Shown piece by piece: positions 46,645-57,315 of a stretch of 64,000 bases of DNA. Made by a program: the position numbers and the translations under genes. Source of the DNA: Tetradesmus obliquus (Eukaryota > Chlorophyta > Chlorophyceae > Sphaeropleales > Scenedesmaceae); contig CP126195.1 of assembly GCA_030272155.1 (NCBI GenBank), positions 992,001 through 1,056,000 of the forward strand, written 5' to 3'. Below the pieces are notes generated by a model. It was not told the DNA's origin. It saw only the letters and a program-made list of their open reading frames with translations, and made no database searches. Every line of letters starts with the position of its first letter. The stretch's first letter is position 1.

Positions 46645-46824
46645 TGATGCGGCAGACACCCCAGTCATGCCAGCAGAGCCCGACAGCTCTACTGCTGTGC
46701 CAGGCGTGCTTGAGGGCTTCAACAGGCAGTCAATCCAGCAATTTCCAGAAGAACTGCAGCAGCCTGCAGAGAAGCTTGCCAGGAAGCTGCAGGAGGCATG
46801 TGCTGCTGCAGCACCACAAGTGGA

Positions 46825-46863
<39 letters not shown>

Positions 46864-46909
46864 GCAGCCGGGGGGGCGCATGGTGCCAGTGCTGTACTTG
46901 CAAGGACCG
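46244..46909 (+). other. Module M4, open, 222 codons
   Basis: It reads [111 protein letters not shown] and MVPVLYLQGP. It is close to the module consensus. The acceptor is preceded by about 15 CTG triplets. Confidence 0.85.
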
Positions 46910-47163
46910 GTGGGTGCAATATCTATTTCTGAAGCTGCAGCTTGGCTCATGCAGCAGTGTGGTTGGCTGAGGCGCTTGCTGAGACATCACTGCGCTGTGG
47001 CTTGCATTGCAGTTTCTTCTGTCTTGTTGGTAATCAGCATGCACTGTAGCTGCAGCACATGGGCTGACAAGGCCCGCATGCTTGCTGCTCCTTCACAACG
47101 AGTGTTGCTGGTTGCTGACTTGCATGCGCCTGCGTGTGCACTTGCTGCTGCTGCTGCATGCAG

Positions 47164-47658
47164 TTCCGCCTTGCATCCAGAGTTGGCAACTGGCTCAAGT
47201 GCCAGCTGGCAGGCCGGAACCAGAAGATGCTGCAGCAAGGGCATCGTGTGTGCCCTTCAGCACTGCCAAGGGAGGAGGCCCCACTGTTGCTCTGCATGCA
47301 GCAGCATGCAGACAGCGCACAGACAGAGCAGCTGCTGCGGTCTCTTGCCGGGCTGGGGCGTGGCAAAGCAGCAGCGGCAGTGTTCATGTTTGATGAGGCC
47401 GCGGCAGCTGCAGGCAGCACAGCACCCTTCACGTGCCTGCAGGTCTGCAAGAAGCTGACACCAACAGCTGGCAGCTTTGCCGCTGTGCAAGATTTGCTGC
47501 AGCAGTTCAGGAAGCGGCTAAGGAAAGCACCAAAGACGCTCTCAGAGCTGGCGCAGCTGCTGCAGGAGGCATGTGATGCTGCGGCACCGCAAGTGGAGCA
47601 GCAGCAGCAGCAGCAGCAGGCGGGGCAGATGGTGCCAGTGCTGTACCTGCAAGGCCAG
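47164..47658 (+). other. Module M5, open, 165 codons (short linker)
   Basis: It reads [60 protein letters not shown], then almost directly [35 protein letters not shown] and MVPVLYLQGQ. The Ala-rich linker found in other modules is missing, which shows the linker is dispensable. Confidence 0.85.
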
Positions 47659-47712
47659 GTGAGGCTGGTGGCGCTTAATGAATCTTGCAGCATTTGACAC
47701 TATAACAGCCTT

Positions 47713-47718
47713 AAAAGC

Positions 47719-47755
<37 letters not shown>

Positions 47756-47795
47756 AAAGCAAGCCAGCAAGCAAGCCAGCAAGCAAGCAAGCAGC
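47713..47795 (+). repeat. (AAGC)n tetranucleotide tract
   Basis: About 20 units of AAGC/GCAA, with a few substitutions to CCAGC and AAAAGC, right after the donor of M5. Confidence 0.95.
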
Positions 47796-47916
47796 AGCAT
47801 CCTGATTTGGCGTACAGTGCGCTTGCTGCTGTTCTTGTATGTGAAGATTTGTGTGCAATTTCAAGTCAAACAGGCCATAATTACATGCTTGCTGTCCCAC
47901 ATTCTTAGCTTACGTA

Positions 47917-47956
<40 letters not shown>

Positions 47957-47960
47957 ACAG

Positions 47961-48334
47961 CTGAGCCTTCCACCCATGCTGGGCCATTGGCTGCTGCGCC
48001 AGCCGCTGCTGCTCGGCCAGCAGACAGTGGGCAGGAAGAGCAAGGGCAGAGGCCTGCTGCTGCTGCCTTCAGCTGAGCCAGATCAGAACCAAAAAACACC
48101 ACCCTTGGGCGCTGGATGCAGCAGCATGCACTGAGCATGCAGGTGTCGCAGCGTGAGGGGAGGGTACACACAGAGCAGCTGCTGCAGGGCCTTGCCGGTC
48201 TGCAGTCTGGTGAGTCTGCAGCGGCAGTGTTCATGTTTGATGAGGGCGCAGCAGCTGCAGGCAGCAGCCAGCCGTTCACATGCCTGCAGGTGCGCCAGGC
48301 GCTGGCTGCAGACTGCCAGCAGCAGGAGGTGGAG

Positions 48335-48366
<32 letters not shown>

Positions 48367-48439
48367 CATCAGCACACGCCCTACCCCTGCGTCAGAGCCA
48401 GCAGCAGCAGCAGCAGCAGCAGCATTTGACAGCACGTCG

Positions 48440-48480
<41 letters not shown>

Positions 48481-48617
48481 CATCAGCACACACCCTACCC
48501 CTGCTTCGAAGCCAGCACCACACCAGGTCCTGCTGCAGCAGCTGCTGAGTGTCGTCAGCAGCAGGCGCCTGCTTACACAGTCATCGCTGCAGTCTGCAGT
48601 CCATGGGCTGCGGAGCG

Positions 48618-48654
<37 letters not shown>

Positions 48655-48706
48655 GGAGGAGGACGGCCAAGGCCTGCCTGTCTTGTACCTGCAGCCTGCT
48701 GGCAAG
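47961..48706 (+). other. Module M6, frameshifted, pre-terminal subtype
   Basis: It starts LSLPPMLGHWLLRQ and shifts by one base near 48105 into WMQQHALSM-type module sequence ([34 protein letters not shown]). Two linker repeats each contain GISTRPTPAS or GISTHPTPAS. The C half differs from M1-M5: HQVLLQQLLSVVSSRRLL and GQGLPVLYLQPAGK. The same subtype occurs as M9, just before the other terminal exon. The donor reads AAG then gcaagt, a GC donor. Confidence 0.75.
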
Positions 48707-48708
48707 GC

Positions 48709-48900
48709 AAGTGGCTTGATGAGCAGGTCGGCGGCTGTGTACTGCACATGAGCAGATCAGCGGCTGTGTACTGCACATGAGCAGATCAACGGCTGTGTAC
48801 TGCACATGAGCAGATCGGCGGCTGTGTACTGCACATGAGCAGATTGGCGACTGTGTACTGTATATTAGTAATTCAGCGGCTGTGTACTGCACATGAGCAA
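48709..48900 (+). repeat. Minisatellite of about 30 bp, six copies
   Basis: The unit gcggctgtgtactgcacatgagcagatc is repeated about six times just downstream of the M6 donor, with increasing divergence on the right (one unit reads tactgtatattagtaattc). Confidence 0.9.
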
Positions 48901-49165
48901 ACCTCCCGCTGCATATTCGGTTAGCATGATAAGCATACATACTGTTGAGCACATGCGTTGATGGGGTCGGCGCAGCAGCTGTGACAGACATGTAGGCTTG
49001 GCGCAATGCAGCACGCACATGTGATGTAGGCGGGCAGCAGCTTCAGGAATAGCTCTGCGTGCATGGGTTTAAAAATAACCTAAACCCCCTCAACCCTAAA
49101 CCCAACCACTAACGCGCTTGGTCTCATTGGAGCCTCTTGCCTGCCATTTTGCTGATCCTGTGCAG

Positions 49166-49750
49166 GCACGTTTACACATAGAACGGGCCTTCACGAGCCT
49201 CCTTACACAGAGGGAGCCAGCATGGTCCAGATATGGATTGCTCGACGGTGCCAAGCTGCTGTACCCGGCAGCAGCAGCAGCAGCACCGCCACCACCACCA
49301 CCACCAGCAGCAGCAGCAGCGGCAGCAGCACCAGCAGCAGCAGCAGCAGCGGCGGCGGCAAGACACCCCGTGAAGGCGTGGGTGCGGCAGCAAGGCGGTT
49401 CCCTAGCCAAAACCTTGGCGTTGTAGCAGATGCTGCGGAGCCTGGCAGGCATAGGTGACAGCCACGCTGCTGTGGCTCTGTTTAGGTTTGACCAGCAGCA
49501 AGCAGCGGCAGGCGGCGCTGTGCCACTGACCCTTGTGGAGGTTGCGTCTGATGCTGCAGCTGCACGTGCCCGTGCCAGCAAGGCACAGCAGCAGCAGCAA
49601 TTGCCGCCGCCGCCGCCGCAGCAGCAGCAGCTGCAGCAGCAGCAGCAGCAGCCGCCGCAGCAGCAGCAGGGTGAGGAGGTCCGCGGCTCCAGGCGCATCA
49701 GCAGCAGGAGCAAGCGCAAGGGGATGATGTGGAAGGTTGCAGCAAAATAG
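49166..49750 (+). other. Terminal exon T1 with nonsense codon
   Basis: It aligns with the first part of T2 at 53081. Shared features are a W-S-R-Y/H-G-L motif, a Pro/Ala run, HPVKAWV (HPVKEFV in T2), a Leu-rich helix, then [16 protein letters not shown] and VEVASDAAA. An in-frame TAG lies at 49424-49426, between LAKTLAL and QMLRSLAG, where T2 has sense codons. The frame continues open to TAG at 49748, and T1 then lacks everything that follows in T2. Confidence 0.8.
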
Positions 49751-50498
49751 CTGCAAATTGAGAAAGCCTGTCCTGCTGCTGCTGGGAAATCAAGCAGCTG
49801 CAGCAACGGCGCACGTGACCTACTGACACCAAGGTGGCTTTTGTTGATTGTAAGTCACGTGATTGTGTTGTGTTGCATGTGTGGTGACTGCAACACGGCC
49901 AGTTGAACTAGCCGGACAAAGTTATCGCCCCTCTTTTAAACTAGAGGGAGGAGAGGGGGTGAGGGGTGAGATGTTAAGATAGAGATTGAGACTTCCAAGT
50001 TGAAGCAGCCATGCTGGTCTGGGGGGCCCCTTCTTGCTGTGTGAGAGTACGCAGTATGTTGCATGCGCTTGTAATGATTGACCTGTATGCACGTTGTAGC
50101 CCTTTGATAGTGACGCACCTGAATCCTGCCCACATTGGACACATGCCACACTGTGCGCTCGGGGTTTGGATTGCGCCTGATGTCGATTGTGCCATCGTTT
50201 CACCGTTTCTTGGGATATAAGATGCATATGTTGTTTTGATGCAGAGAATGCCAGGCTTCTCAACAGCTGTCAGTGCTATCCGTGCCCTCAGTACTATCCG
50301 TGCCAAATTCAAAGCGACCAGTGTAACACACGTTGTACTCACGCTCCACCTTGACAAGCCTGGCATATATCAAATTCTCTACGATGATGTATTTAGTGTG
50401 TTAAGCAGACGTAGTAAGTGACACAAGCCCGCCTCTTGCGTGTCATGTCGTGAGCAGCTTACTGCCCAGGAGCAGCTGAGCAGCTGCACCGTGCTGAA
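49751..50498. other. Region between modular copies A and B
   Basis: About 750 bp without a recognisable gene. It contains no triplet tract. It should hold the end of gene A and, if gene B starts at 50499, its promoter. Confidence 0.4.
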
Positions 50499-50598
50499 AT
50501 GCGCAATCGTTCGCATCTGACGTGCAATAGTACGCAGTCAAATCGACTTCTGCCTGGACACCCCCTGCATGGCTCGCTGAGACGCATTGGCAAAGTGC

Positions 50599-50641
<43 letters not shown>

Positions 50642-50780
50642 CAGAAGGAGCAGCAGTAACTGGCGCCTGCTAGCAACCGCCAACGAGGGTGCAGCAGCTG
50701 GCACCTCGGCTGCAGTCGATCTCACACAGAGCTCAAAGCTGGAGCAGCAGCAGCAGCAGCAGGCGCCCGTCAGCGCTGCA

Positions 50781-50817
<37 letters not shown>

Positions 50818-51056
50818 CAGCTGATGTGGCAAGCACTCGTGACACATCAGCAGGGCCTGTCAGCTTTGATCAAGTCCCACAGCTGCTTGAAAACTTTAAC
50901 CAGCAGTCATGGCTAACTGACATGAGCAGGTTGCATCCACAATCAGTGCAGCTTGCGCAGCTGCTGCAGGAGGCATGTGCTGCTGCGGCACCACAAGTGC
51001 AGCAGCAGCAGCAGCAGGCGGGCCAGATGGTGCCGGTGCTGCACCTGCAAGGCGAG
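50499..51056 (+). other. Module M7, N half lost
   Basis: Only the linker and C half are recognisable: [46 protein letters not shown]. The expected LLFPS and VFMFDE segments are absent. In their place stands an Arg/Ser-rich stretch behind the ATG used here. Confidence 0.7.
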
Positions 51057-51267
51057 GTAGGTGCTACAACCACCGTCTGATGACACCCTGTGTACACATG
51101 CAGTGTATGTTTCTGTCAGAGAAGAGCATTGCACACACTTATGTTCTTGCTGCGTATCGCGTGGCTTCACAGCAGGGCTGGTGAACCGCGTGTGCTGGCT
51201 GTCCCCTGTGGCTTGAATCGCATCAGACAGCCAGCCTGATTGTGTTCTTTTACTGCGGCTGCTGCTA

Positions 51268-51322
<55 letters not shown>

Positions 51323-52132
51323 GCAGGGCAACGCTGCACACAGGATGTGGAAGTGGATATCTTCTCAGCTGGGAGGCTGGTGTAGTACGAATCTGGGCGG
51401 GCATAACCTTCTCACGTTCCCTGTGGTGCCGCCAGTAGAAGATACCTCCTTGTACTTCTGGCTGCACAGTCATGAGGGACGAACAGAGCAGCTGCTGCAG
51501 TCCCTTGCAGGGCTGCAGCCGGGTGAGCCAGCGGCAGCAGTGTTCATGTTGGATGAGGCAGCAGCAGCTGCAGGCAGCAGCCAGCCGTTCACGTGCCTGC
51601 AGGTGCGGCAGGGGCCTCGCAGCGCAGCAGTTTCTGTGGGCGCGACACCTGTTGCTGCGTCGGTTGATGCGGCAGACACACCAAACCTTCCAGGGGAGTG
51701 CACCAGCTTCGCTGCTATGCCAGGCTTACTTGAAGGCTTCAACCGGCAGTCAATCCTGCAGCTGGATGGAAGTCTGGGGGAGCCTGCAGAGCAGCTTGTG
51801 CAGCTGCTGCAGGAGGCATGTGCTGCTGCGGCACCACAAGTGGAGCAGCAGCAGCAGCAGATGGTGCCAGTGCTGTACCTGCACAGCAACGTGGTAGGTG
51901 ATGCTGCAGTTTGGCTCAAGCGCTCTAGGCCTGGGGGCCGCAGCAACACGCTGCTGCTTTAGCTTGCGTGGCGCCCAACGTATGTTCTTCGGGTACAGTT
52001 ACGTGCAGGTGCAATCTACGAAAGTTGCAGACCGACGCGTTCTGGCTCAATTACTTGCCCTCTGCCCAAAATGCTCTTGGCTCAGTACATACCGCAAGCC
52101 TACCTGTGCCTTGAAGCACGCTGCTGCTGCTG

Positions 52133-52198
<66 letters not shown>

Positions 52199-52715
52199 GT
52201 GCAGCAGCGTCATGTTGCAGCTAGAGTGGGCAGCTGGGTCAAGCAGCAGCTGACCGGCTGGCACCAGAAAGAGCTGATCAAAGCCAAGCTGCTGTTCCCT
52301 TCCGAGCTGCCAAGAGCAGAGGCACCCCTGCTGCTGTGGATGCAGCAGCCTGGCAATGGGACACCACAGATAGAGCAGCTGCTGCAGTCTCTTGCAGGGC
52401 TGCAGGGCAGCACACTTGCAGCAGCAGTGTTCATGTTTGACAAGGTGGCGGCAGCTGCAGGCAGCAGCCAGCCGTTCACGTGCCTGCAGGTGTGCCAGAA
52501 GCTGGCTGAGAACCACCAGGGACATGAGGCAGGGGCGGCTGACAGCTCAGCAGCAGCAGCAGCAGCAGCAGGAGGCAGCTTTGCATCCCCTGCCACTGCC
52601 GCTTCATTGGCAGCACCACACCAAGCGCTGCTGAAGCAGCTGCTGCTGCTCATCAGCAGCAGACAGCCGCTTAAAACGTCGGCGCTGCAGTCTGTGTTTG
52701 ATGAAATGGGTGGTT

Positions 52716-52746
<31 letters not shown>

Positions 52747-53876
52747 GCAGGAGGACGGCCAGGGCCTGCTGGTGCTGTACCTCCAGTCTGCTGGAAAGGC
52801 AAGTGTGGCTGAGGAGCAGTGGCAGCGTCAACCTGTTCTCATTCAGGCCTTTCATTGAATTCCTTGTTTGGCATGATGTGCATACACAGGCCTCGCACAG
52901 TTCACAGGTTTATTGGAGTCAGTAAAAACAGAAGCTTCAGGGTTCCCAGCAAGCACGTGCGCAGCGCCGCCTGCCTGGTTGCTTGCCTGCATGCATGCGC
53001 GCCTGCATGCATGCATCTGTGCATGTCTGTTTGGGTGTTATTCAAGTGGGCTTGCCTCCTGCTCTGCTGATCCTGTGCAGGATGGGCGCGCCGGCCGCTT
53101 CTCCAAGCTCTTGACAAAGAACGTGCCTGGGTGGTCGCGGCACGGCTTGCCTAATGATGGCATGCTGCTGTTGCAACCCGCACCAGCAGCAGCAAAGCAC
53201 CCCGTGAAGGAGTTCGTATCGGGTGGTGACGACAGCGCAACACGCAAGGCGCTGAGGACTTTGGCGCGCATTCGCGACAGCGAAAATGCTGTTGCTCTTT
53301 TCAGGTTTGACCAGCACAAGGCAGCAGCAGGTAGTGTAAACCCGTTCTCGCTTGTTAATGTCGTCTCTGATGCTGCTGCTGAAGCTGTCACCAGCGAAGA
53401 GGCACAGCGGCAGCAACAGCAGCAGGGTGAGGGTCCCAGCAGCTCCAGCAACAGCAGCAGAGACAGCAGCATCAGCCTCGATCCTGCAGGTCTGTCTGCG
53501 CTGCTGCATGTGTCCCCGCCTGCTGGCAGGGCCGCCAGCTGGCAGGCTGTGCTGCAGGCACACCCCCAGGGGCTGGAAGAAGACACACTGCCTGACATGC
53601 TGAGGCTGGCTGGCAGCAGCAGCAGCAGCAGCAGTGCGCCATCGCCTGTGCAGTCCTGGCTGCTGCCTCAGCTGCTAGACGAGGACAGACCGGCACTACT
53701 GGTGTGCGAGCCGGCAGCAGCAGATGGCAGCAGCAGCAGCAGCAGCAGTGCAGATGGAAGTGCAGCTACAGCTGTCGCGCTCGTTGCTGCTGCTGAGATT
53801 GCTGCGATGGAGGCGCTTGCAGCAGTTCATGATGAGGCAGCAGCAGCAGGCAAGGATGAAGCATACGAGACAGCCG

Positions 53877-53908
<32 letters not shown>

Positions 53909-56900
53909 GCAGGTGTGCAGCAGCAGCTGCTGCCTTGGGAAGAAGAGGATGCAGAGGAGGATGAAGCAGGGGCCAGCCAGCAGGCTGCATCAGAAGTTCA
54001 GGGTGCAGGTCAGTGCCAGGGCAGCGAAGTTCAGGGTGAAGATGAGCAGGAAGATGAGGCTGAAAATGAGGGTGAGGCTGAGGGGGAGGAGGAGGCAACA
54101 GCAGCAGCAGCAGCAGATTGCGTACCATACATGCTGTGGTTGTGCCCCACTGCTGCTGCTGCTGAGCAGGCTGCAGCGCAGCACACCTCCATGCTGGCAG
54201 CAGCAGGCGTCACCGCAGTGACGCTGGATGCTGCGCTGGTGCAGCAGCTGGTTGAAGAGAATGACAGGGGCATTCAGCTGCAGGATAGGCAGGAGGAGCT
54301 GCAGTCGGCAGTGGATGAGGCAGCGGAAGCGCTGCGGAGAGCCAAGGAAGAGCAGCAGCAGCAGCAGGAACTGGAGAAGCTGAAACGTTATGTTGAGTGC
54401 TTGCTGCAGGCTGTGGTGACTGCTAAAGCTGCTTACGCTGCGAAGCTTGCGTGTGAGGCTGGTCAGGCTGACCCGTCCTACAAGCTGGCAGCGTACGCGG
54501 CTGCAGAGGCGGCAGCAGCAGCATTGGCAGCAGAGGCAGCAGATGAGGGTCAGCTCTATGACTACAAGCAACTGCTACACAAAGGCAGGGAGCCTATGAT
54601 ACCATTGGGCGATTGGTGTAGCATCGAGTGGGCGTGGATGGATTGCCTGCCTGATGCAGCTAATCGCCGCCTGAGTCAGTACATTACCCCCTCCTACAAA
54701 GATCCAGAAGAAGAGCTCAAGCATGACCTGGCAGCCCTTGCGGAGGTCAATGATGACCTGGCAGCAGATTTTGCGAGGAGGACCGAAGCAGCTGCAGCTA
54801 GTGCAGCTGCAGCTGCTGCAGGGGTAACAGCAGCCAAGGAGCAGCAGCACCAGCAGGAGCAGCTGCTGCAGCAGCAGCTGGATGCTGTGCAGCTGCGGCT
54901 AGGGCAGCTGTATGAGGTCCTGGGGCAGCAGCTGGCTGGCGCACACGTTGTGTTTGCGCAGGCTGGGGTGCTGCTGGATGCAGTGGAGAGCTCGGCTGGT
55001 GTGTTTGACCTCAGCAGTGTGAGGTGGCTGGTGGCTGATGACAGCTGCTGCAAGGGTCCAGCTGACCAGGCAGCAGCAGCAGCAGTAGATGCGGATTTGG
55101 ATGACGAAGCAGCATCAGAGTCAGATGCAGAAGACAGCAGCAACGCAGCAGGACAGACGGACGGCTACCAGCAGCAGCTGCTGCAGCTGGCGAAGCTGCT
55201 GCCAAGGGGCCGGGTGGAAAGCAGCTGGGGCATTCAAGAGTGGCAGCCCCAGGACTGCAGCCAGGCTGCGCGGCTGGTGTACTTGTCACAGGTGGGTGGT
55301 GTATGTCGCGGCAGTGCCTTTCAACATGGTGTGGCATGGATCTGATGCAGCTGCCTGCTCTCTTATCCACTGGTGTACCTGTCACAGATTAATGCCAGCA
55401 CTTTCAGGTGCAGGGTTGCCACGAACGAGCCAGGCGCGTGCTTGCTGCTGCATATGAGCTGTACAAAAACGAAGTTGGACACCCACCAAGTCCTGAGGGT
55501 TTTTTGGATGTGTAACCGCGCATGTCAAGCAAAGCTGAGCTGTGACATGGCATGCACATGTGAGCTGTGACATGGCATGCACATGTGAGCTGTGACATGG
55601 CATGCACATGTGAGCTGTGACATGGCATGGCATGGCACATGGCATGGCATATGTGAGCTGTGACATGGCATGGCATGGCGTGGCACATGACATGGCATGG
55701 CACATGGCATGGCATGGCACATGGCATGGCATGGCACATGACATGGCACATGTGAGCTGTGACATGGCATGGCATGGCATGTCAAGCAAAGCTGAGCTGT
55801 GACATGGCATGCACATGTGAGCTGTGACATGGCATGCACATGTGAGCTGTGACATGGCATGGCATGGCACATGGCATGCACATGTGAGCTGTGACATGGC
55901 ATGGCATGGCACATGGCATGCACATGTGAGCTGTGACATGGCATGGCATGGCACATGGCATGGCACATGTGAGCTGTGACATGGCATGGCATGGCACATG
56001 GCATGGCACATGTGAGCTGTGACATGGCATGCACATGTGAGCTGTGACATGGCATGCACATGTGAGCTGTGACATGGCATGGCATGGCACATGGCATGCA
56101 CATGTGAGCTGTGACATGGCATGGCATGGCACATGGCATGCACATGTGAGCTGTGACATGGCATGGCATGGCACATGGCATGGCACATGTGAGCTGTGAC
56201 ATGGCATGGCATGGCACATGGCATGGCACATGTGAGCTGTGACATGGCATGCACATGTGAGCTGTGACATGGCATGCACATGTGAGCTGTGACATGGCAT
56301 GGCATGGCACATGGCATGCACATGTGAGCTGTGACATGGCATGGCATGGCACATGGCATGCACATGTGAGCTGTGACATGGCATGGCATGGCACATGGCA
56401 TGGCACATGTGAGCTGTGACATGGCATGGCATGGCACATGGCATGGCACATGTGAGCTGTGACATGGCATGCACATGTGAGCTGTGACATGGCATGCACA
56501 TGTGAGCTGTGACATGGCATGGCATGGCACATGGCATGCACATGTGAGCTGTGACATGGCATGGCATGGCACATGGCATGCACATGTGAGCTGTGACATG
56601 GCATGGCATGGCACATGGCATGCACATGTGAGCTGTGACATGGCATGGCATGGCACATGGCATGGCACATGTGAGCTGTGACATGGCATGCACATGTGAG
56701 CTGTGACATGGCATGGCATGGCACATGGCATGGCATATGTGAGCTGCGACATGGCATGGCATGGCATGACATGGCACATGGCATGGCACATGTGAGCTGT
56801 GACATGGCATGCGCATGTCAGCAGTTTGCTGGCATACACATGTTGGGGCGCGCAGCTCAGTAGACCATGCCTGTGTGACCCCCGGCTGCTGATTGCTGTG

Positions 56901-57281
56901 TGCAGGGTGTGAGCCAGTCAGTGCTGCGTGATGCCAACAGCCTGGCTCACAGCTGCTTTGGATGTGTCTGCATGATCCTCTCGCTGCTGCTTGCTGTGTG
57001 CAGGGTGTGAGCCAGTCAGTGCTGCGTGATGCCAACAGCCTGGCTCACAGCTGCTTTGGATGTGTCTGCATGATCCTCTCGCTGCTGCTTGCTGTGTGCA
57101 GGGTGTGAGCCAGTCAGTGCTGCGGGATGCCTACAGCCTGGCTCACAGGTTGGTGCAGCAAGTAGGCATGGTGCGGCTAGCAATGGCGCCTGACAACCCA
57201 GCAGCAGCAGCAGCAGCAGCAGCTGGGGATGCTGCCGCGCACAGCAGAAGTGCCAGCAGTAAAGGCAGCACCATGCGTGCC

Positions 57282-57315
<34 letters not shown>

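Larger units (their letters stand above)
40712..49750 (+). pseudogene. Modular gene copy A: damaged tandem paralog of gene B
   Basis: The start at 40712 opens a plastid-transit-like N terminus (MYLYSSKSGGHALSTRQATA, then LLPRRVVPCTAS). Exon 1 ends at 41061 in another frame (RRSFEKLGFRKVGVSRLSG), so it contains a shift. Exon 2 (41310-41936) encodes three repeats rich in DRSKSPASSSS and GDERSRS. Phase-0 module exons follow: M0 42470-42720, M1 43053-43835, M2 44115-44855, M3 45269-45954, M4 46244-46909, M5 47164-47658, M6 47961-48706, and a terminal exon T1 at 49166-49750. M1, M2, M4 and M5 are open. M0, M3 and M6 are frameshifted, and T1 has an in-frame TAG at 49424. Because every module exon starts and ends in phase 0, skipping the damaged ones would restore a frame. 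A transcribed gene with exon skipping therefore remains possible. The function is unknown. Confidence 0.6.

Noticed and set aside
48709..48900. Repeat of about 30 bp resembling a CRISPR array
   Set aside because: Units are directly adjacent without unique spacers, and the genome is eukaryotic. It is a minisatellite.
49424..49426. TAG read as a sense codon (code reassignment)
   Set aside because: Other genes in the window use TAG and TGA as ordinary stops (GSH1 ends in TAG), and T1 is a decayed duplicate, so a plain nonsense mutation is simpler.
55382..57035. Minus-strand open frames of 417-485 codons rich in Met-Pro-Cys-His-Ala
   Set aside because: They are translations of the 220-bp satellite. 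The repeat lacks stop triplets in several minus frames, and the region is an intron of a gene on the other strand.
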